A stretch of 64,000 nt of DNA from Psychrobacter submarinus (lineage in GTDB: Bacteria; Pseudomonadota; Gammaproteobacteria; Pseudomonadales; Moraxellaceae). Made by a program: the position numbers and the translations under genes. Below, piece after piece: positions 35,791 to 44,415 of this stretch. Every line of letters begins with the position of its first letter. Within the stretch, counting starts at the first letter, position 1. Location: positions 248,001 to 312,000 of the forward strand of contig NZ_CAJHBQ010000003.1 in assembly GCF_904846685.1 (NCBI RefSeq), written 5' to 3'. Under the pieces are notes generated by a model. The model searched no databases. It was not told the origin of the DNA and was given only the letters and a program-made list of their open reading frames with translations.

Positions 35791-38592
35791 ATGTCCCCTT
35801 CTTTTTCATCCTCGTCTGTGTCCCATTCTCAGTATGACGATAGTTCCATCACCCAAGGGTTAGTGCTGCCGCAGGTTGGGCACTGTTTTCATTGCGGCGA
35901 TCCAGTACCTAAGCCGCCATTTCACGCACAGATATTAGGCGAGGCGCGTGAGATGTGTTGTATGGGTTGTCAGTTGGCAGCTGAGAGTATCGTAGAAGCA
36001 GGGCTTGAGCAGTATTATCTTGATCGCTCAGAGATTAACCGTACCGCAAGCCTGCCCACTCAGTTAACGCAGCTTGAAGCTTATGATCATGATGAGATCA
36101 AGTCGCAGTTTGTCTATGCGCAAGAAGGTCTATCAGTCGCTGAGCTGTCAGTCAATAATCTGCGCTGCGCGGCTTGTACTTGGCTGATTGAGTCAAGGCT
36201 TTATGAGATTGATGGCGTGGATAAATGCCAAGTCAACTTGACCAATCAGCGCATGCGTATTATCTGGGATGAAAACAAGCTGCCCATTAGCCGTATCTTA
36301 GCGGTGATCAATGAAATCGGTTACGACGCCAAACCTTATCGCCAAGATACCCATGAGGCGATGCTAGCCCGGCACAATAATAAGATGCTGCTCAGGCTCG
36401 GTATCGCGGCTCTCGGTGCTATGCAAGCGATGATGTATGCAGTAGCGCTATACTTTGGTGAATATAGCGATATGCTGGTCTTTCAGCGCGACTTTTTGCG
36501 CTGGGTGTCGTTATTTGTCAGCACGCCTGTTTTCTTTTATGCTGGCGTGCCGTTTTTTACCTCAGCATGGTCGGCGATTCGTGCGCGTCAAGTCAATATG
36601 GATGTGCCGGTCAGTGTCGCTTTAATCGTCACGTTTTTCGCTAGCATGTATGCCACCGTGACCGGACAAGGCGAGACTTACTATGATTCAGTAAGTATGT
36701 TCATTTTCTTTTTATTAGCTGGGCGCTACATTGAGCATAATGCACGGCTAAAAGCGGCGACTATGGCCAATGATCTGGTCGTGGTTGAGCCAATTTTAGT
36801 CCAAAAAATCGCTGAAGATAAGGCGTCGGCTGCGCTAATTTTAGGGCGTTTAAACCAGCAAAGCCAAGCTGACGTCGCACCGTTAGTAGCCAGCGATATG
36901 AATAATGCGGTTGATACTAATGATGATATCAGTACCAATCTAAAAGCCAGTCCGTTACCTAACTTTATGCAAGATATGGACGCTAATGTCCAAGCGCTGA
37001 CGCAAAAGGTTGCTGCCGCATGGCAACAATCCGCGGCTTCGGTAACCGAACTACATGCCGCTGATAAGTCCATGGTCACCGCTCAAAGTCTGCAAGTGGG
37101 CGATATTATCATGATCGAGGCAGGGGCGGAGATCATCAGTGATGGTATCTTGCTGAGTCCAACTGCGACCGTCTCACAAAGCCTGCTGACCGGCGAGGGC
37201 GACCTGATTATCAAGCGTCAAGGCGACTACATCGTTGGCGGCGCGCAAAATGACAGTCAGCCGTTTGAGATGCTAGTGACGGCCTTACCAGAAGACAGTC
37301 AGATGGGACTGATCGACCGGCTGATGAACCGTGCTATGAGCGAGAAGCCTAAGCTTGCGCAGCAAGCCGATAAGCTGGCACGTTGGTTTGTCGCGCGTAT
37401 TTTGGTGCTCTCGGTCTTAGTGTTCATTGGTTGGTATATCGTAGATCCTAGTCTAGCCATTTGGGCCACTGTCGCAGTGTTAGTCGCCACTTGTCCTTGT
37501 GCATTATCCTTGGCAACGCCTATTGCGCTGACGGTAGCGACCAATAGGCTAGCAAGCTATGGATTTTTGACCACCCGTGGTCATACGCTGCAAACTTTGG
37601 CTGAGATTACCCACGTGGCCTTTGATAAGACAGGTACGCTGACTTACGGTAAGCCCAATTTATTAAATATTGAGCTGTTAAACGCTCAAGCATCAGCTCA
37701 TGCCGACTCGCAGGATCAGCTATTAGCGATAGCGGCTGCGCTAGAGGTGGGCAGTCGCCATCCGATTGCCCACGCGCTGCTGACGGCGGCCTATCAGTTG
37801 CACCTGCCAGCTACCCAAAACCTTCAACATTACCCGGCAGGCGGCGTTGAAGCGATAGTCGATGGGGTATTGTACCGGATCGGTCATGCTGATTTCGCTA
37901 TGGACGCTACCCATGACGATGCGAGCAGCAGTGCTCAGTCGCTCAATATCGATTTGATAGCCCATCGAGCCAGCTCAGCGGTGGTTCTATCTTGTCAGTC
38001 TCTAACTAAAAGCTCCGAAGATACTGCGCCTAGCTGGCAAGCACTCGCCTGCTTTTATTTCAATGATAAGGTTCGTGATAGCGCCAAAGCGACTTTGGAC
38101 TCTCTAAAGCAGCTAGGAATAGAGTCAGTGATGCTAACAGGCGACCCTAGTCCGCAAGCTTTAGTTATAGCGGACACCTTAGGGATGAGCGCCGCTTATA
38201 ATGGCCTATCGCCTACGGATAAAGTCAATCACATCCAGCAGCTACAAAGTAAAGGCGCAGTGGTACTGATGGTCGGTGATGGTATCAATGATGCGCCCGT
38301 GCTAGCTGCCGCTGATGTGTCTACGTCTATCGCTGGCGCCGCTGATCTGGCGCAAGTGTCTAGTGATAGTATTATTTTAAATGGTCAAGTCGAAGGTATT
38401 AATGCGGCTAAGCGCATCGCTGATAAGACCGAGCGCATTATCAAACAAAACTTTCGCTGGGCATTAGGCTATAACGGCATTGTCCTGCTGCCAGCTATCT
38501 TTGGTTATGTGCCGCCTTGGCTTGCTGCAATCGGTATGTCGCTAAGCTCCTTGATAGTGGTACTTAACGCTCTACGTCTGAAACGGGCTTAA
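35791..38592 (+). CDS. Heavy-metal (copper) P1B-type ATPase, CcoI/FixI-like
   Basis: A 933-residue cation pump. The N-terminus has a FixI-type cysteine domain (CFHCGDPVPKPPF, MCCMGCQLAAESI). An HMA domain with CAAC follows (about 127-130). Eight transmembrane segments flank the actuator domain (TGEG), the CPC copper site (568-570), DKTGTLTYG (Asp612) and GDGINDAP (about 829). This pattern fits the copper exporters that load cytochrome cbb3 oxidase. No cbb3 genes (ccoNOPQ, ccoS) are nearby, so a general copper-export role is also possible. The actuator contains an unusual insertion of about 70 Ala/Asp/Gln-rich residues (about 345-420), making it longer than typical. Confidence 0.88.
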   Translation: MSPSFSSSSVSHSQYDDSSITQGLVLPQVGHCFHCGDPVPKPPFHAQILGEAREMCCMGCQLAAESIVEAGLEQYYLDRSEINRTASLPTQLTQLEAYDHDEIKSQFVYAQEGLSVAELSVNNLRCAACTWLIESRLYEIDGVDKCQVNLTNQRMRIIWDENKLPISRILAVINEIGYDAKPYRQDTHEAMLARHNNKMLLRLGIAALGAMQAMMYAVALYFGEYSDMLVFQRDFLRWVSLFVSTPVFFYAGVPFFTSAWSAIRARQVNMDVPVSVALIVTFFASMYATVTGQGETYYDSVSMFIFFLLAGRYIEHNARLKAATMANDLVVVEPILVQKIAEDKASAALILGRLNQQSQADVAPLVASDMNNAVDTNDDISTNLKASPLPNFMQDMDANVQALTQKVAAAWQQSAASVTELHAADKSMVTAQSLQVGDIIMIEAGAEIISDGILLSPTATVSQSLLTGEGDLIIKRQGDYIVGGAQNDSQPFEMLVTALPEDSQMGLIDRLMNRAMSEKPKLAQQADKLARWFVARILVLSVLVFIGWYIVDPSLAIWATVAVLVATCPCALSLATPIALTVATNRLASYGFLTTRGHTLQTLAEITHVAFDKTGTLTYGKPNLLNIELLNAQASAHADSQDQLLAIAAALEVGSRHPIAHALLTAAYQLHLPATQNLQHYPAGGVEAIVDGVLYRIGHADFAMDATHDDASSSAQSLNIDLIAHRASSAVVLSCQSLTKSSEDTAPSWQALACFYFNDKVRDSAKATLDSLKQLGIESVMLTGDPSPQALVIADTLGMSAAYNGLSPTDKVNHIQQLQSKGAVVLMVGDGINDAPVLAAADVSTSIAGAADLAQVSSDSIILNGQVEGINAAKRIADKTERIIKQNFRWALGYNGIVLLPAIFGYVPPWLAAIGMSLSSLIVVLNALRLKRA

Positions 38593-38632
38593 AGGCTAGG
38601 CTACAAGCAAAACAATAGCATGAACATTGAGC

Positions 38633-38668
38633 AAAAAAACCGCCTGCTAAATATAACAGGCGGTTTTT
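38633..38668. terminator. Bidirectional terminator (copper ATPase / Bax inhibitor-1 gene)
   Basis: AAAAAAACCGCCTG and CAGGCGGTTTTT form a GC-rich stem between two convergent genes. Confidence 0.93.
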
Positions 38669-38701
38669 CGATTTAAGAGGGTAGTAGCGAAGCGCTGTAA
38701 A

Positions 38702-39424
38702 TTAGTCTTGTAAGTAGCTTAGCAGACGCATAAATTCGATATACATCCACACAAGCGTTGCGAGGATACCGATGCTAAATAACCACTCGTAGTCTTCAGA
38801 GATACCCGCTGCTACGCCGCGATCGATATTATCAAAGTCAAGGAGGAGGGTAAAAGAAGCAATAACAATGACAAACAAGCTAAAGCCGATTGCAATAGCG
38901 CCACCTTCAAACAAGAAAGGTAGGCTTGAGCCAAAGGCTAGAGATAGTATCCACTGCGCCACGTAAACGAGCATAATAGCAATAAGTGCTGAGGTGACAA
39001 TCGAGCGGAACTTTTGTGTGACTTTCACCAGACCAGAGCGATAAAGTCCTAGCATCACTGCCGCGGTGACGAAGGTTGCGCACATAGCAGTGACAGGTAC
39101 GCTTGGGTACATACGCATGAAGAATAGCGAGATACCACCCAAAAATATACCTTCGAGTAGGGCATAAGGGACAGCTAAGGTTTTGGCTTTTTTGGGCTTA
39201 AAAGTCATAAAAACAGCTAAGCCAAAGGCGGCAAACATGCTACCAAAAGCGGCCATAGTGATAAAACCTTGTGACAGTCCTGCCATAAGAGCATAAAAGA
39301 AAAAGCCTACGCCCGTGATAGCCGCCAGCCCAAGTAACATACTGGTCTTTTGGATGACACCTTTGACGGTCATAGGCTCGCCACCGACCGCAAATTCTGC
39401 GCGGCTGACAATAGGATTAGCCAT
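38702..39424 (-). CDS. Bax inhibitor-1/YccA family membrane protein
   Basis: A 240-residue integral membrane protein with about seven hydrophobic helices and the family's C-terminal pattern (GVAAGISEDYEWLFSIGILATLVWMYIEFMRLLSYL, shown here only by its parts EDYEWLFSIGIL and MYIEFMRLLSYL). In E. coli, YccA modulates FtsH proteolysis; other members act as calcium leak channels. The N-terminus MANPIVSRAEFAVGGEPMT is polar and matches a large subgroup of uncharacterised bacterial members. It stands alone, with the convergent copper ATPase on one side and nadK divergent on the other. Confidence 0.82.
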   Translation of the reverse strand: MANPIVSRAEFAVGGEPMTVKGVIQKTSMLLGLAAITGVGFFFYALMAGLSQGFITMAAFGSMFAAFGLAVFMTFKPKKAKTLAVPYALLEGIFLGGISLFFMRMYPSVPVTAMCATFVTAAVMLGLYRSGLVKVTQKFRSIVTSALIAIMLVYVAQWILSLAFGSSLPFLFEGGAIAIGFSLFVIVIASFTLLLDFDNIDRGVAAGISEDYEWLFSIGILATLVWMYIEFMRLLSYLQD

Positions 39425-39947
39425 ACATATATCCTTAATATAAAATAGTATAAATCAACGTTACTTTAGCAAAACCGGGATTATTGTCAACTGTCTTTGC
39501 GTGACTCATATCAAGGCTTAGTCTTGATATCCTCTGCTTATTGCTAATGGTTAGCGAGCAGTCACAAGAAGGCACTACTAAGCGCTAAAACAGCGCTACT
39601 AACTATAAGTAAAAATCAATCACAGCAAATCAGCTAATGGTTAAGTCGGTCAATAAAAGCCCTTCTAAAAAGGTCATTTAAGACAAATCATTCCGCTAAA
39701 GTGAGCGTCTAACCTTTTATAGATGGGGTCGATTACGACAGTTAACAACGATGATTGGTAAAACATGCTAGTTTAACGCTTTATTTATCGCTATCATTAG
39801 CTTGATAGTTTATGACTAAATCAGCATTAGACTTTTTAAGTTTGTAGGTTGTCATCTAAAAACCCTCTTTCGATACTGTTAATTATAAAAAGTCGATGTC
39901 ATTGCATCACTTACCTTTGCACTTTTTTAAGTTTGTCGAGTCGCTTT
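39425..39947. other. Long divergent gap upstream of nadK
   Basis: No gene is recognised. A perfect inverted repeat ATATCAAG-gcttagt-CTTGATAT is at 39508-39530, about 85 bp upstream of the Bax inhibitor-1 gene, placed like an operator. The open frame extends upstream of the nadK ATG to 39849, but its translation is unlike any NAD kinase. Confidence 0.4.
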
Positions 39948-41072
39948 ATGGAAAACTCAGCGCAGTCAGCCCGATTGCCACACTTGCACGAATCAGAACT
40001 GTTTCACGCCATCAAAAACCCAGCCTTTCGCCGCATTGGTCTGATGGGCCGTGCCGGCAAGCGCAGCGTTATTGAGAGTCTCATTCAAGTGGCAAGCACA
40101 GTCAACGAGATGAATCTAACGCTGATTATGGATGTGCAAACCGCCAATCTACCGACTTTAAATTTAGTAGATATCGAAAAGGTAAAAATCGTCAAGCGCA
40201 GTTTGATCGGTGAGATTTGTGACTTAGTGATTGTTGTCGGCGGCGATGGCTCTATTTTACATGCCGCTGAGGCATTGGCGCGGTACCGGGTTCCTGTGCT
40301 TGGGGTCAATCGCGGTCGTCTTGGGTTTTTGGCAGATGTGAAGCCCAATGAGGTTGCCTTTAAATTAAAGCAAGTATTAATGGGGGATTATCAGCTCGAT
40401 CATAGGTTTTTGCTGACGATGGAGATACGCGAAGGCGACAATATCTTGCATGAAGATATGGCGCTCAACGACATTGTATTACATGCGGGCAAGTCGGTAC
40501 ACATGATTGACTTTCAAATGAAAATTGACGGTCAAGACGTCTATCGTCAGCACAGTGATGGACTCATTGCCGCGACTCCGACGGGCTCGACAGCCTATGC
40601 ACTCTCGGGTGGCGGGCCTATTATCCATCCTAGCATGGATGCGATTTGTCTGGTACCGATGCATCCACATACGCTCTCAAGCAGGCCTATCGTGGTCAGT
40701 GGTAGTAGTGAGGTCTGTATTCGCATTCATGAGGACAATCGCACTCAGCCAATGGTCAGCGCTGACGGTAAACCTAGCGTACCTATTGAGCAGGATCAAC
40801 GCTTATATATCCGTAAACATCCTGATAAGCTAACTTTGCTGCATCCACCAGGGTTTGAGTTTTATGAAGCTTGCCGTACTAAGCTGCATTGGAACGTACA
40901 TGCCGAAGAGTTCAGTCTCGATAGCGATGACGATGATGACATTGAGATAGAAGGCATAGAGATAGAAAGCGTAGAGATACAAAGTACTGACCACCATATT
41001 ATTGAGGCTGATGCTCAAAGTACTACCCCTGAGCAGATAGATACAAACACCGATCGAGTCACTAAATTTTAG
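39948..41072 (+). CDS. nadK: NAD kinase with acidic C-terminal extension
   Basis: It phosphorylates NAD to NADP using ATP or polyphosphate. The catalytic motif GGDGS is at 98-102, and GVNRGRLGFLADV, ALNDIVLH and the NAD-binding TPTGSTAYALSGGGP are all present. I chose ATG 39948 (MENSAQSARL), 33 codons inside the open frame, giving 374 residues. The catalytic domain ends near HPPGFEFYEACRTKLHWN. The last 60 residues are an acidic tail, with a five-residue repeat EIEGI-EIESV-EIQST encoded by 15-bp tandem repeats (40944-40988). Most NAD kinases (about 290-305 residues) lack this tail. Confidence 0.93.
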   Translation: MENSAQSARLPHLHESELFHAIKNPAFRRIGLMGRAGKRSVIESLIQVASTVNEMNLTLIMDVQTANLPTLNLVDIEKVKIVKRSLIGEICDLVIVVGGDGSILHAAEALARYRVPVLGVNRGRLGFLADVKPNEVAFKLKQVLMGDYQLDHRFLLTMEIREGDNILHEDMALNDIVLHAGKSVHMIDFQMKIDGQDVYRQHSDGLIAATPTGSTAYALSGGGPIIHPSMDAICLVPMHPHTLSSRPIVVSGSSEVCIRIHEDNRTQPMVSADGKPSVPIEQDQRLYIRKHPDKLTLLHPPGFEFYEACRTKLHWNVHAEEFSLDSDDDDDIEIEGIEIESVEIQSTDHHIIEADAQSTTPEQIDTNTDRVTKF

Positions 41073-41106
41073 ACAGGTTACAGATAGCTAGAGAAGAGGA
41101 GTGAAG

Positions 41107-41418
41107 ATGAATAAAGAGACAGTACTAGCCAGTTTGACCCCGGAGATAGTAGATAAATTCCGAGTAGCCATTGAGATTGGTAAATGGCCAGATGGCCGTA
41201 AGCTAAGCGCTGAGCAGCGCGAAACGTGTATGCAAGCGGTGATGATGTGGGAGCACGAGCATCTAGAGCCCTCCGAGCGTGTCGGCTTTATTCATAAGCC
41301 TATCAAAGACGACGGCAGTATCGTGGGCGCGGAATGCGATGTCGAGCACGAACATCATTATCCTAATATGCCCAATCCTAAAGGCGCGATTCAACCGGTA
41401 AAATTCCGCGATAAATAA
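41107..41418 (+). CDS. DUF1315 family protein (YeaC-like)
   Basis: A small soluble protein of 103 residues. It matches E. coli YeaC in LTPEIVDKFRVAIEIGKWPDGRKLSAEQRETC, of which I note LTPEIV and GKWPDG and the later MMWEHEHL. The function of DUF1315 is unknown. The ATG at 41107 has the ribosome site AGAGGAG at optimal spacing, better than the GTG at 41101. The C-terminus is rich in His and Pro (EHEHHYPNMPNPKG). It follows nadK by 34 bp, so the two are probably cotranscribed. The second MITE lies 12 bp after its stop codon. Confidence 0.8.
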   Translation: MNKETVLASLTPEIVDKFRVAIEIGKWPDGRKLSAEQRETCMQAVMMWEHEHLEPSERVGFIHKPIKDDGSIVGAECDVEHEHHYPNMPNPKGAIQPVKFRDK

Positions 41419-41430
41419 TGAGTAATATTA

Positions 41431-41600
41431 GGGCGTGTCCCTAATTCAAGCGTTTATGACTAAATGGGCTAAAAATGGCTAAATCTTTGGCAAACGGTGT
41501 CAAATAGCTGGTCAATATCTTGATATTACCTGCGCTATTTTCCTTGTTTGCCTGCGATTTATCTCATTTTTATCACCATTTTTAAAATAGGGACACGCCC
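41431..41600. mobile_element. MITE-like non-autonomous element, 170 bp
   Basis: The termini are 13 bp and perfect: GGGCGTGTCCCTA at the left, with its complement TAGGGACACGCCC at the right. TA is present on both sides (41429-41430 and 41601-41602), as for the 303-bp element. The first eight bases, GGGCGTGT, are identical between the two elements, but the interiors differ. There is no coding capacity. The insertion is in the spacer after the DUF1315 gene, with no gene broken. Confidence 0.82.
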
Positions 41601-41607
41601 TAAAAGC

Positions 41608-41642
41608 AAAAATCCACACTATGATCATAGCGTGGATTTTTT
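41608..41642. terminator. Bidirectional terminator (DUF1315 gene / hopJ-like gene)
   Basis: AAAAATCCAC-aCTATGATCATAGc-GTGGATTTTTT is a nearly perfect palindrome with A and T tracts, just after the 170-bp MITE. Confidence 0.88.
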
Positions 41643-41664
41643 GGTCTATGCTGTTATTTTATAA

Positions 41665-41706
41665 AACTAAACTTTTATAGAACTAAGCTTTTATAGAGCC
41701 AAGCTT
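41665..41706. repeat. 16-bp tandem repeat, about 2.6 copies
   Basis: AACTAAACTTTTATAG (41665-41680), AACTAAGCTTTTATAG (41681-41696) and the partial AGCCAAGCTT. The last copy runs into the 3' end of the hopJ-like gene. Confidence 0.8.
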
Positions 41707-42079
41707 ACAAAGCAGTGGTATCGACAGTCGGACGTAGCGTTAAAGGATTTTTTTGCATCAAAAATCCTTGCCAACCCCAATGCAAGAAATTGCGGATATT
41801 GGCGTGATCCGTACCCTTAGGTGTGGCTAGCACTTTTTCATAATGCTCACCAAATAGTTTAAGGGTATCTAGCTGGTTTAGGCCATGATGCTTAGCAAAG
41901 CCAAAGACTTTGGCACTACCTTCGTTTTCGCCAGCGGCATTGTGCTGCATACCATTGACAAACGGCGCTGGGGAATAACGATAAAAATCGTCAATAAAGC
42001 TGATAACATCGTTAAAACCTATGGCTTTTTTATTCAAACCATTCAATAAAGCCGAGACGTCGGATTGGCGGATGCTCAT
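41705..42079 (-). CDS. HopJ type III effector family protein
   Basis: A 124-residue protein of the family named after Pseudomonas syringae HopJ. Conserved blocks are YSPAPFVNGMQHNAAGENEGS, of which NAAGENEGSAKVFGFAK is the core, then LFGEHYEKVLATPKGTDHAN and IRNFLHWGWQGF. Despite the name, the family is widespread in bacteria without type III secretion and probably has a housekeeping role. No secretion genes are in the window. I chose ATG 42079 (MSIRQSDV), preceded by TGAGGT; an upstream TTG at 42094 would add five residues. Confidence 0.85.
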   Translation of the reverse strand: MSIRQSDVSALLNGLNKKAIGFNDVISFIDDFYRYSPAPFVNGMQHNAAGENEGSAKVFGFAKHHGLNQLDTLKLFGEHYEKVLATPKGTDHANIRNFLHWGWQGFLMQKNPLTLRPTVDTTAL

Positions 42080-42173
42080 AGTAAATGACCTCAAAAATAT
42101 TAAAATTACAAAGAGTAAGCGCTTATAGGCAGAGCAGCCGTAACGAGTCTGCTATAAACGATAAAGCTCTATT

Positions 42174-42419
42174 TTAACGATTAAAATAGTCTTCGTCATC
42201 AAAAGAGGGCGCAAAGTTGCCTTGCTCGAGATGTTGCATCTGTGATTGTACCGTGCGCTCTTGCTGGATACGCTGGTAAATCTCTTCGCGATGTACCGCG
42301 ATATCTTTTGGCGCGTTAACCCCTATGCGTACTTGGTTACCCTTGACGCCTAGCACAGTAACACTGACCTCATCACCAATCATTAAAGTTTCGCCAACGC
42401 GGCGAGTTAAAATTAACAT
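42174..42419 (-). CDS. csrA: Carbon storage regulator CsrA
   Basis: A homodimeric RNA-binding protein that blocks or stabilises mRNAs at GGA motifs. The core [35 protein letters not shown] and [10 protein letters not shown] matches all RNA-contact segments, including the conserved Leu4 and Arg44-equivalent residues. It has 81 residues against 61 in E. coli, because of an acidic and aromatic C-terminal extension ([20 protein letters not shown]). An extended CsrA tail is known in several Moraxellaceae, as far as I recall. It follows lysC, the usual order alaS-lysC-csrA. Confidence 0.95.
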   Translation of the reverse strand: MLILTRRVGETLMIGDEVSVTVLGVKGNQVRIGVNAPKDIAVHREEIYQRIQQERTVQSQMQHLEQGNFAPSFDDEDYFNR

Positions 42420-42861
42420 GCGTCACACTCCTTATGTCGCAGTAAAGAACGATTACTTATCATATGACTTCTCAATTACTCAATATCACTGAATGAACCA
42501 GTATCGAGCTGTTTAAGGTTTTAATTCACAAGTAATTATACCGTCTAAAACAAGATAAACAGCTTCCATAACTATAGGTATCATTTTGCCCAAATGAACG
42601 CCCCATTATAAGTCCCATAGACCGTACTGTCACGGATTTTAACAATACTACTGGATAAAGCCGAAGTCTTGTGACTATTTAGCGCCAATAAAAGAGTAAG
42701 CAAGCCGCGCTATTATGGAAATTATGAGCATAATAGTCATAAAAAACAGAACATTGATAGGTTCTGTCATTTTGTATATTAAAACTTATTTTAGCCGTTT
42801 AGCAAAATATCAGCGGTTAAGCGCAGATAAATAAAAAAACAGCTAGAATTTATGCTAGAAC
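42420..42861 (-). other. lysC-csrA intergenic region
   Basis: A 442-bp spacer that contains the lysC terminator (listed separately) and should contain the csrA promoter. I cannot assign the -35/-10 with confidence. No tRNA cluster is present, unlike in E. coli where tRNA genes follow csrA. Confidence 0.4.
42741..42766 (-). terminator. lysC terminator
   Basis: Read on the minus strand: CAGAAC-ctatcaat-GTTCTG followed by TTTTTT. Confidence 0.85.
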
Positions 42862-44148
42862 CTATTGTCCAGCAACTTTGCTCTCACCGTCTTCACGATC
42901 TAAGCCAAATGCTGTGTGCAAGGATTTAACTGCTTTTTCTAAGTGCTGCTCTTGGATAAGGACGGAGACCTTGATTTCGCTAGTAGAGATCATTTGTATA
43001 TTGATGTTGTTCTCCGCTAAGGTCTGGAACATCAAGCTTGCAACCCCTGCGTGTGAGCGCATACCCACACCGACCAAAGATACTTTGACCACTTCGCTGT
43101 TACCTAATATCTCTTTGGCACCGATGTCGTCTTTGATTTCATCGTTTAGCACTGCCATCGCTTTGTCTAAGTCAGTACGGTTGACAGTAAAGGTGAAGTC
43201 AGTGGTACCTTGGTCCGATAGGTTTTGCACAATCATATCGATTTCGATATTGGCATTTCCAATTGGACTTAAAATAGCTGAGGCAATACCGGGGTGGTCA
43301 GGGACGCCGCGTACCACAATCTTTGCTTCATCACGGTTAAAGGCGATACCTGAGATAATTGCCTGTTCCATACTGTCTCCTTCGTCTATCGTAATTAGGG
43401 TGCCCACGTTATCTCTAAAATCATCGTCAAAGCTGCCATCGTTATTGTCATCGAAGCTCGATAGCACTCGTAAGGGCACACCGTATTTACCAGCGAACTC
43501 TACTGAGCGAATCTGTAAAATCTTGGAGCCAAGGCTTGCCATCTCGAGCATCTCTTCAAAAGTTATTTTTTCAAGTTTTTTAGCTTTTGAAGTGACGCGT
43601 GGATCGGTAGTGTAGACGCCGTCAACATCAGTATATATCTGACATTCATCAGCACCTAGGGCAGCTGCGATAGCGACGCCTGTGGTGTCTGAGCCGCCGC
43701 GTCCGAGAGTGGTAATATTATCGTGCTCATCGATACCCTGGAAACCTGCCACAATGACGATATTACCGGCATCTAGCTGCTGGCGGATGTTTTCATCATC
43801 GATGCTCTCGATACGGGCTTTATTATGTGAGGTGTCGGTCTTGATAGCGACTTGACGACCGGTCATTGAGCGCGCGCCAATACCTAGATCCTGAATGGCC
43901 ATAGCAAGTAATGAGATCGACACTTGCTCGCCAGTGGAGACCATTTGATCATATTCACGAGGGTCAGGTTGAGCGCTGATTTGACGTGCCAAATCGATGA
44001 GGCGGTTGGTTTCTCCGCTCATCGCTGAGACGACGACGACGACTTGGTGACCGTTATCATGCCAGCGTTTGACGCGTTTGGCGACGTTCTTAATGCGGTC
44101 AATACTGCCCATTGAGGTGCCGCCGTATTTTTGTACTATTAACGCCAT
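42862..44148 (-). CDS. lysC: Aspartate kinase
   Basis: It phosphorylates L-aspartate, the first step to lysine, threonine, methionine and diaminopimelate. The catalytic domain shows KYGGTSMGSIDRI, VVVVSAMSGETNRL, GRGGSDTTGVAIAAALGA and FEEMLEMASLGSKILQIRS (parts EEMLEMASLGSKIL). Two ACT domains lie in the last 160 residues and bind feedback inhibitors. The 428-residue length fits the class with possible internal initiation of a beta subunit, which would give the ACT domains alone. It is followed by a terminator and then csrA; alaS is upstream. Confidence 0.96.
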   Translation of the reverse strand: MALIVQKYGGTSMGSIDRIKNVAKRVKRWHDNGHQVVVVVSAMSGETNRLIDLARQISAQPDPREYDQMVSTGEQVSISLLAMAIQDLGIGARSMTGRQVAIKTDTSHNKARIESIDDENIRQQLDAGNIVIVAGFQGIDEHDNITTLGRGGSDTTGVAIAAALGADECQIYTDVDGVYTTDPRVTSKAKKLEKITFEEMLEMASLGSKILQIRSVEFAGKYGVPLRVLSSFDDNNDGSFDDDFRDNVGTLITIDEGDSMEQAIISGIAFNRDEAKIVVRGVPDHPGIASAILSPIGNANIEIDMIVQNLSDQGTTDFTFTVNRTDLDKAMAVLNDEIKDDIGAKEILGNSEVVKVSLVGVGMRSHAGVASLMFQTLAENNINIQMISTSEIKVSVLIQEQHLEKAVKSLHTAFGLDREDGESKVAGQ

Positions 44149-44415
44149 AAGATTTTACCTATTCTGCATCCTCTATCACCTATAAGTGTCCATTAAATCC
44201 AATCGTATTTTAATGACCGTGCATAGTGATAGAGTCAATTAATATTTGAACGCTGACCTTTATACCATAATCAAAGCACAAATTTAAGTCGCCATGCCGC
44301 TTTGATATATGGTAATTAATTATCAATGCTATAACCAACTGCCATCTGTCAAATACAAATCAGATGTAAGTTAAGCGTTTTACTATAGAAACGAGCTAAC
44401 TTAGCTTAATTGAGC

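Noticed and set aside
42878-43615. Plus-strand 245-codon open frame opposite lysC
   Set aside because: It lies wholly antisense to the clearly coding lysC, with Ser/Ile-rich composition typical of a shadow frame.
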